Assembly: GCA_963844575.1 (NCBI GenBank)
Contig: CAWJOU010000005.1
Location: forward strand, 1,426,001-1,490,000
Reading direction: 5' to 3'
Source: DASZUK01 sp963844575
Lineage (GTDB): Bacteria > Actinomycetota > Acidimicrobiia > Acidimicrobiales > RAAP-2
DNA length: 64,000 bases
Shown here: piece after piece, positions 58,796 through 64,000 of the stretch
How the letters are laid out: the number at the start of each line of letters is the position of its first letter
Numbering within the stretch: the stretch's first letter is position 1
The notes under the pieces: generated by a model
Seen by the model: only the letters and a program-made list of their open reading frames with translations
The model's database searches: none
Told to the model about the DNA's origin: nothing
Translations under genes and position numbers: made by a program

Positions 58796-59928
58796 CGGCC
58801 ACGCCGGAGAAGGCGATGGAGAAGGAGAAGGCGTCGGTGTCGCCGGACGGGTCGGCCGGCGGCTCCGCCCCGGCGGGCGCGTACCCGGACCACAGTGCCG
58901 AACTGGCCGCCCTTGTCGGCCAGTCGGCCGGCGAGCCGAACCTGTCGCCGCACCCGGTCAACGAGCCGATGATCCGCCACTGGATCGAGGCGATGGGCGA
59001 CGAGGACCCGGTCTACGTCGATGCCGACGCGGCTCGGGCGGCCGGCCTGCCGGGCATCGTGGCTCCGCCGACGATGCTCCAGGCGTGGATCATGCGCGGG
59101 TTGCGGGCCAGCCTGGAGGTCGAGGTGGCCCGGGCCGAGGGGCGGTCGACCGGGGACTCGGCGACCGACCGGATGATGTCGCTGCTCGACGACGAGGGCA
59201 TGACGTCGGTGGTGGCGACGAACTCCGACCAGACGTACGGCCGGCCGCTCGTCGTCGGCGACCGGGTGGTGATGACGTCGGTCATCGAGTCGATCTCGGA
59301 CGTCAAGACGACCGGCCTCGGCGTCGGCCGGTTCATGACGAGCCGGCTGGACTTCCTGGCCGTCCCGGACGACTCGATCGGTGCGGGCGAGACGCCCGAG
59401 GCGATCGCCGCCCGGGGTGAGCCGGTGGCGACGATGCGGTTCCGCATCTTGAAATACCGACCGAAGGCGGCCGCGCCGGCTGGCAACGACCAGGCCGGGG
59501 GCGACGAGGCGCCGGCCCGGCCGAAGCGGCCCCGGCCGGCGATCACCGAGGACATCGCGTTCTGGTTCGAGGGGGCCCGCCAGCACCAGTTGCTCATCCA
59601 GCGGTGCACCAGCTGCGGGGAGCTCCGGCACCCGCCGCTGCCGGCGTGCGCGCACTGCCGGTCGTTCGACTGGGACACCGTCGAAGCGTCCGGCCGGGGC
59701 GAGATCTACAGCTTCGTCGTCGTCCACTACCCACAGATCCCGGCGTTCGACTACCCGCTGCCGATCGGGCTGATCGAGCTGGAGGAGGGGACCCGGCTGA
59801 TCGCCGACCTCGACGGCCTCGACCCGGCCGAGTGGCGGATCGGCATGCCGGTCGTCGCCCATTTCGTGGACTACGACGACGAGCTCTCCCTGCCGGTGTT
59901 CCGCCCGGCCGACGAGGGGGGCAACTGA
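58792..59928 (+). CDS. chsH2: MaoC-like hydratase/DUF35 fusion, steroid enoyl-CoA hydratase subunit ChsH2
   Basis: A 378-aa two-domain protein. Residues about 50-225 are a MaoC-type hydratase-like half (NEPMIRHWIEAMGDEDPVYV, GIVAPPTMLQAWIM, NSDQTYGRPLVVGDRV). Residues about 255-375 are a DUF35/OB-fold part with a zinc ribbon (C272, C275, C286, C289) and EIYSFVVVHYPQIPAFDYPL. This architecture is that of ChsH2 in the igr operon: the hydratase half pairs with ChsH1, and the DUF35 half binds the aldolase Ltp2. The two halves are joined by an Ala/Gly/Pro linker. It overlaps the upstream gene by ATGA and ends 2 nt before chsE1. Confidence 0.92.
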   Translation: MTATPEKAMEKEKASVSPDGSAGGSAPAGAYPDHSAELAALVGQSAGEPNLSPHPVNEPMIRHWIEAMGDEDPVYVDADAARAAGLPGIVAPPTMLQAWIMRGLRASLEVEVARAEGRSTGDSATDRMMSLLDDEGMTSVVATNSDQTYGRPLVVGDRVVMTSVIESISDVKTTGLGVGRFMTSRLDFLAVPDDSIGAGETPEAIAARGEPVATMRFRILKYRPKAAAPAGNDQAGGDEAPARPKRPRPAITEDIAFWFEGARQHQLLIQRCTSCGELRHPPLPACAHCRSFDWDTVEASGRGEIYSFVVVHYPQIPAFDYPLPIGLIELEEGTRLIADLDGLDPAEWRIGMPVVAHFVDYDDELSLPVFRPADEGGN

Positions 59929-59930
59929 CC

Positions 59931-61085
59931 GTGGACTTCGCGTTCACCGAGGAGCAGCTGGCCGTCCGCGAGGCGGCCGACGGGGTCTTCGACGGCCTCG
60001 TCGACCCGGACCGGGTGCGGGTGGTCGAGGAAACGGACGACCGGATCGACCGGGAGCTGTGGGCCGCCCTGGCCGCGGCCGACCTGCTCGGGCTGGCCGT
60101 GCCGGTCGAGCACGGCGGCGGTGGGCTCGGGCTCACCGAGCTCGGCCTGCTGCTCGAAGCCCAGGGACAACGAGTGGCGCCGGTGCCGCTCTGGGCGACG
60201 CTCGTCCTCGGCGCGCTGCCGCTGGCCCGGTTCGGCCCGGCCGAGCTGTCCGCCCGCTGGCTGCCGGGCGTGGCGGCGGGGGACGTCTTCCTCACGGCCG
60301 CGTTGACCGGCTCGGCCGCCAGCGCGTCTGGCGGGCCGGTAGTCGAGGCGGCGCCGGACGGCGACGGTTGGCGGCTGACCGGCACGGAGCCGGCGGTGCC
60401 GCACGCCCACGTCGCCGACCGGGTGCTCGTGCCGGCTCGCACCGCCGGCGGCGGCGTCGTGCTCGCCCTCGTCGACCCAACGGCGGACGGCGTCCGACTG
60501 GAGCGGACGGTCACGACGAACCGGGAGGTCCATCCCCACCTGCACCTGTCCGCGGTGATGGTGCCCGACGGCGACGTCGTCGCCGGCCCGGGTGACGGTG
60601 CCGCCGCGCTGGGCTGGACGCTGGAGGCGGCCTGGACGGGGCTGGCCGCCCTGGCCGTCGGGGTCAGCGAGTCGGCGGTCCGGCAGACCGCGGCGTACCT
60701 GAACGAGCGGCACCAGTTCGAGCGGCCGCTGAGCGCGTTCCAGGGGACGATGCTGCGGGCGGCCGACGCGGCGATCGACATCGAGGCGATGCGGGTCACC
60801 CTCTGGCAGGCGGCGTGGCGGATCGACACCGGGCGACCGTCGGCCGAGGCGGTCGCCGTCGCCAAGTGGCAGGCGGCCGAGCGGGGCCAGCGGGTCGTCC
60901 ACGCCACCCAGCACCTGCACGGTGGGATGGGCGCGGACGTCACGTACCCGATCCACCGGTACTTCCTCTGGGGCAAGCAGATCGAGCTGCTGCTCGGCGG
61001 GCCGAGCGCCCAGCTCGCCCGCCTGGGCCGGGAGATCGCCGCCCGGGTGACGACCGCCGGCGGCGCGAGGGGGGTGGCGAGCTGA
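59931..61085 (+). CDS. chsE1: acyl-CoA dehydrogenase, ChsE1/FadE28-like
   Basis: A 384-aa dehydrogenase-fold protein starting at GTG. VDFAFTEEQLAVREAADGVF opens it, and HLHGGMGADVTYPIHRYFLW with LLLGGPSAQLARLGREIA closes it, as in mycobacterial FadE28. The middle is degenerate relative to classical dehydrogenases, with Gly/Ala-rich loops, fitting the non-canonical subunit of ChsE1-ChsE2. It is translationally linked to both neighbours: 2 nt after chsH2, and its TGA overlaps the chsH1 ATG. Together with the 57617-58795 product it would form the alpha2beta2 enzyme. Confidence 0.88.
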   Translation: MDFAFTEEQLAVREAADGVFDGLVDPDRVRVVEETDDRIDRELWAALAAADLLGLAVPVEHGGGGLGLTELGLLLEAQGQRVAPVPLWATLVLGALPLARFGPAELSARWLPGVAAGDVFLTAALTGSAASASGGPVVEAAPDGDGWRLTGTEPAVPHAHVADRVLVPARTAGGGVVLALVDPTADGVRLERTVTTNREVHPHLHLSAVMVPDGDVVAGPGDGAAALGWTLEAAWTGLAALAVGVSESAVRQTAAYLNERHQFERPLSAFQGTMLRAADAAIDIEAMRVTLWQAAWRIDTGRPSAEAVAVAKWQAAERGQRVVHATQHLHGGMGADVTYPIHRYFLWGKQIELLLGGPSAQLARLGREIAARVTTAGGARGVAS

Positions 61086-61513
61086 TGGAGACCCGCCCGT
61101 ACGACCAGGTCGCGGTGGGCGACGCCCTGGACGACCTCGTCCTGCCGATCACCCGGACGCTCGTCGTGGCCGGGGCGCTGGCCAGCCGGGACTACCAGGA
61201 CGTCCACCACGACGCCGAGCTGGCCGGCCAGCGCGGGTCACCGGACATCTTCATGAACATCCTCACGACCAACGGTCTCGTCGGCCGGTACGTGACCGAC
61301 TGGTCCGGGCCCGGCGGCATCCTGCGGTCCGTGTCCATCCGCCTGGGGGCGCCGAACTACCCGGACGACACGATGACGTTCACCGGCTCGGTCACCGCGT
61401 TGCACGGCCTCGAGCCCGACGGGGCCCGGGGCGTCGTCGAGGTCGCCGTGCGGGGCGCGAACCGGCTGGGCGACCACGTCACGGGCACCGTCACGGTGGC
61501 GCTGCCCCGGTGA
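61085..61513 (+). CDS. chsH1: MaoC-like hydratase, ChsH1
   Basis: A 142-aa hot-dog-fold protein with the hydratase-2 motif in ASRDYQDVHHDAELA: D37 and H42 are the candidate catalytic pair. NILTTNGLVGRYVTDWSGPG and GANRLGDHVTGTVTVALP complete the fold. Size and gene position equal ChsH1, the catalytic partner of ChsH2 in hydrating the steroid 17(20)-enoyl side chain. The ATG overlaps the preceding TGA, and its own TGA overlaps the GTG of ltp2, so stoichiometric production is likely. Confidence 0.9.
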   Translation: METRPYDQVAVGDALDDLVLPITRTLVVAGALASRDYQDVHHDAELAGQRGSPDIFMNILTTNGLVGRYVTDWSGPGGILRSVSIRLGAPNYPDDTMTFTGSVTALHGLEPDGARGVVEVAVRGANRLGDHVTGTVTVALPR

Positions 61514-62691
61514 CCGAGCACGCGTTCGCCGGCCAGGTGGCGGTGGCCGGTATCGGGGCCACCGAGTTCTCCAAGGCGTCCGGCCGGTCCGAGCTGCGGC
61601 TGGCCACCGAGGCGGTCGACGCCGCCCTCCGGGACGCCGGCATCGAGCCGTCCGAGGTCCAGGGGATGGTGACGTACAGCGCGGACACCAACCCGGACAT
61701 CGACATCGCCCGGGCGCTCGGGATGGGGGAGCTGACGTTCTTCAGCCGGGTCCACTACGGCGGCGGCGCCACGCTGGGGGTCATGCAACAGGCCGCCCTG
61801 GCCGTCTGGAGCGGGGTGGCCGACACCGTCGTCATCTACCGGGCGTTCAACGAGCGGTCCGGGAACCGGTTCGGCGGCGGCATCCAGAACCGGCCGGTCA
61901 ACCCGAGCGCCGAGAACGCCCAGTTCTCGTGGTACTCGCCCAACGGGTTCCTGACCCCGGCCAGCTGGGCCGCCATGTTCGCCCGCCGGTACATGCACGC
62001 CACCGGGGCGACGAGCGAGGCGATGGGGTGGATCGCCCTGGCCGACCGGACGCACGCCGCGACCAATCCGAAGGCCTGGTTCTACGAGAAGCCGATCACG
62101 ATGGACGACTACCTCGCCTCCCGGTGGATCGTCGAGCCGCTGCGGCTGCTCGACTGCTGCCAGGAGACCGACGGCGGCCAGGCCATCGTCGTCACCTCGC
62201 TGGAGCGGGCCCGTGACCTCCCCAACCCGCCGGCGGTCATCCGGGCGGCGGCCCAGGGGTCGTGGCACGGGCAGGACATGATGACGTCGTACTACCGCGA
62301 CGACATGACCGGGTTGCCCGAGATGGGGCTGGTCGCCCGCCAGCTGTACGAGGTCGCGGGCATCGGGCCGGCCGACATCCAGACCGCGGTCCTCTACGAC
62401 GCGTTCACGCCGTTCGTCCTCTACACGATCGAGGAGCTCGGCTTCTGCGGCCAAGGCGAGGCGAAGGACTTCGTCCGCGACGGCAACATCCAGATGGGTG
62501 GCGATCTGCCGATCAACACCCACGGCGGCCAGCTCGGCGAGGCCTACCTGCACGGGGTGAACGGCATCGCCGAGGCCGTCCGCCAGGTCCGGGGGACCGG
62601 GGTCAACCAGGTGCCCGACGTCGAGCACGTCGTCGTCACGGCCGGCACCGGGGTGCCGACGAGCGGCATGATCCTGGGCGTCGACCGCTGA
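61510..62691 (+). CDS. ltp2: lipid-transfer-protein-like aldolase Ltp2 (copy 1)
   Basis: A 393-aa thiolase-fold protein. It starts VAVAGIGATEFSKASGRSEL and ends VEHVVVTAGTGVPTSGMILG. It lacks the usual thiolase Cys nucleophile motif, as expected for Ltp2, which performs retro-aldol release of propionyl-CoA from the steroid side chain and leaves a 17-keto steroid. Tyr residues in YDAFTPFVLYTIEELG and GEAYLHGVNG correspond in position to the catalytic tyrosines described for Ltp2. NTHGGQLGEAYLHG replaces the His motif of thiolases. It overlaps chsH1 by GTGA. A near-identical paralogue follows. Confidence 0.9.
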   Translation: MTEHAFAGQVAVAGIGATEFSKASGRSELRLATEAVDAALRDAGIEPSEVQGMVTYSADTNPDIDIARALGMGELTFFSRVHYGGGATLGVMQQAALAVWSGVADTVVIYRAFNERSGNRFGGGIQNRPVNPSAENAQFSWYSPNGFLTPASWAAMFARRYMHATGATSEAMGWIALADRTHAATNPKAWFYEKPITMDDYLASRWIVEPLRLLDCCQETDGGQAIVVTSLERARDLPNPPAVIRAAAQGSWHGQDMMTSYYRDDMTGLPEMGLVARQLYEVAGIGPADIQTAVLYDAFTPFVLYTIEELGFCGQGEAKDFVRDGNIQMGGDLPINTHGGQLGEAYLHGVNGIAEAVRQVRGTGVNQVPDVEHVVVTAGTGVPTSGMILGVDR

Positions 62692-62731
62692 GCGCCCGCC
62701 CCATGACCGGCCACTCGAGCCCAGCCGTCCC

Positions 62732-63928
62732 GTGACCAGTCGCCCGACGACCGACCACGCCTTCACCGGCCGGGTGGCGATCACCGGTATCGGGGCCACC
62801 GAGTTCTCCAAAGCGTCCGGCCGGTCCGAGCTGCGGCTGGCCACCGAGGCGGTCGACGCCGCCCTCCGGGACGCCGGGATCGAGCCGGCCGAGGTCGGCG
62901 GCATGGTGACGTACAGCTCGGACACGAACCCGGACATCGACATCGCCCGGGCTCTCGGGATCGGCGAGCTGACGTTCTTCAGCCGCATCCACTACGGCGG
63001 CGGTGCGGGGGGCGCGACGGTCCAGCAGGCCGCCCTGGCCATCGCGGCCGGCGTCGCCGACGTCGTCGTCTGCTACCGGGCGTTCAACGAGCGGTCCGGC
63101 AACCGGTTCGGCGCCGGCGTGCAGGACCGCACGCCGATCGCCAACGGCGAGAACGCCCACTTCGCCTTCTACTCGCCCTTCGGGCTGCTCGCCCCGGCCC
63201 AGTGGGTGGCCATGGAGGCGCAGCGGTACCTGTACGCCACCGGCGCCACCAGCGAGGACCTCGGTCGGGTGTCGGTGGCCGACCGCAAGCACGCGGCGAC
63301 GAACCCGAAGGCGTGGTTCTACGAGAAGCCGATCACCCTCGCCGACCACCAGGCGAGCCGCTGGATCGTCGAGCCGCTGCACCTGCTCGACTGCTGCCAG
63401 GAGACCGACGGCGGCCAGGCCCTGGTGGTCACGTCGCTCGAACGGGCCCGCGACCTCCCGAACCCGCCGGCGGTCGTCCGGGCGGCCGCCCAGGGGTCCG
63501 GCGACGGCCAGGACATGATGACGTCGTACTACCGGGACGACATGACCGGGTTGCCCGAGATGGCGGTCGTCGCCCGCCAGCTCTGGGCCACGTCCGGGCT
63601 CGGCCCCGACGACATGCAGGCGGCGATCCTCTACGACCACTTCACGCCGTACGTCCTGTACCAGCTGGAGGAGCTCGGCTTCTGCGGCAAGGGCGAGGCC
63701 AAGGACTTCGTCCGCGACGGCAACATCGAGCTCGGCGGCCGCCTGCCGATCAACACCCACGGCGGCCAGCTCGGCGAGGGCTACCTGCACGGGATGAACG
63801 GCATCGCCGAAGGGGTCCGGCTCGTCCGCGGCACGTCGGTCAACCAGGTCCCGGACGTCGAGCACGTCGTCGTGACCGCCGGTACCGGCGTCCCGACGAG
63901 CGGCCTCGTTCTCGGCACCGACCGCTAG
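62732..63928 (+). CDS. Ltp2-like aldolase (tandem copy 2)
   Basis: A 398-aa paralogue of the preceding gene. Long blocks are identical even at DNA level (for example the segment encoding GIGATEFSKASGRSELRLAT and the following 40 residues), so the duplication is recent or maintained by conversion. Differences cluster in the middle: QFSWYSPNGFLTPASWAAMF versus HFAFYSPFGLLAPAQWVAME, and YDAFTPFVLYTIEELG versus YDHFTPYVLYQLEELG; the tyrosines are kept in both. It starts at GTG 62732, 40 nt after copy 1, without a strong ribosome binding site. It may serve a different steroid substrate or pair with another DUF35 protein. Confidence 0.88.
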   Translation: MTSRPTTDHAFTGRVAITGIGATEFSKASGRSELRLATEAVDAALRDAGIEPAEVGGMVTYSSDTNPDIDIARALGIGELTFFSRIHYGGGAGGATVQQAALAIAAGVADVVVCYRAFNERSGNRFGAGVQDRTPIANGENAHFAFYSPFGLLAPAQWVAMEAQRYLYATGATSEDLGRVSVADRKHAATNPKAWFYEKPITLADHQASRWIVEPLHLLDCCQETDGGQALVVTSLERARDLPNPPAVVRAAAQGSGDGQDMMTSYYRDDMTGLPEMAVVARQLWATSGLGPDDMQAAILYDHFTPYVLYQLEELGFCGKGEAKDFVRDGNIELGGRLPINTHGGQLGEGYLHGMNGIAEGVRLVRGTSVNQVPDVEHVVVTAGTGVPTSGLVLGTDR

Positions 63929-64000
63929 CCGCCGCGTCCCAGCCACCGTCGGGCTCAGCGATCGTCCGGGCCGCTCCCATCTGCTTTGATCGGCAGGATG
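63929..64000 (+). other. window edge: possible start of another gene
   Basis: After the second ltp2-like stop there is a short spacer ending in GATCGGCAGG and an ATG as the last three bases (63998-64000). A gene may begin here but nothing of it can be read. Confidence 0.3.

Overview
The window is about 70% GC, gene-dense and encoded on both strands. It fits a high-GC Actinomycetota, most likely a member of the Acidimicrobiia or a related lineage. I infer this from a coenzyme F420 gene (cofE) with F420-type luciferase-like oxidoreductases, an actinobacterial GDP-mannose and cell-envelope gene set (manC, phosphomannomutase, Trm112-like, PGI/PMI-type SIS protein, DUF5719), an igr-like steroid side-chain operon with KstR-type operators, and many start codons placed 6-10 nt after a TANNNT -10 box (leaderless or nearly leaderless mRNAs). 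No rRNA, tRNA or CRISPR array was recognised.

Layout. 1-12.3 kb: a DUF2510 protein, large glycosyltransferases, a VapBC-like pair, a methyltransferase, an RgpF/HAD protein, a membrane-anchored glycoside-hydrolase-like protein and a short BTAD regulator. 12.3-22.5 kb: a secreted-domain membrane protein, manC, an SDR epimerase, cofE, a serine hydrolase, an SDR dehydrogenase, a run of three overlapping GT4 glycosyltransferases (the third frameshifted) and a GDP-sugar SDR. Together these look like an export-linked polysaccharide or glycolipid locus. 22.5-27.1 kb: an accessory island with a ribbon-helix-helix protein convergent with an unknown 232-aa protein, an IS630 element, and an IS1182 element that splits a small decapeptide-repeat membrane protein gene. 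27.2-45.5 kb: a giant GT2/membrane protein, DUF5719, FtsH, a PHP-UvrD fusion, a CPBP protease, a frameshifted multi-pass membrane protein, and the manB / Trm112 / SIS / DUF480 operon.

45.5-64 kb is mainly steroid catabolism. It holds a thiolase, a ChsE4-ChsE5-like acyl-CoA dehydrogenase pair, a CYP125/142-like P450 followed by two F420-type oxidoreductase genes (both frameshifted as written), and a translationally coupled operon chsE2-chsH2-chsE1-chsH1-ltp2 followed by a second ltp2-like copy. Three sites matching TnnAACnnGTTnnA with 0-1 mismatch sit in front of the three steroid transcription units. Between them lie a cupin, an ECF sigma factor with its putative membrane anti-sigma partner, a ~770-bp non-coding stretch with interleaved inverted repeats, and an unusual dCTP-deaminase-fold protein with a C-terminal membrane anchor that lacks the catalytic glutamate.

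Four genes need a frameshift to read through (at about 20.82, 40.21, 53.72 and 54.47 kb). Two of these are in G/C homopolymers, so consensus error must be excluded before calling them pseudogenes. The observations I rate most worth following are the membrane-anchored Dcd-like protein, the PHP-UvrD (EndoQ-like) fusion, the convergent RHH/unknown pair with its operator repeats, and the rearranged igr operon.
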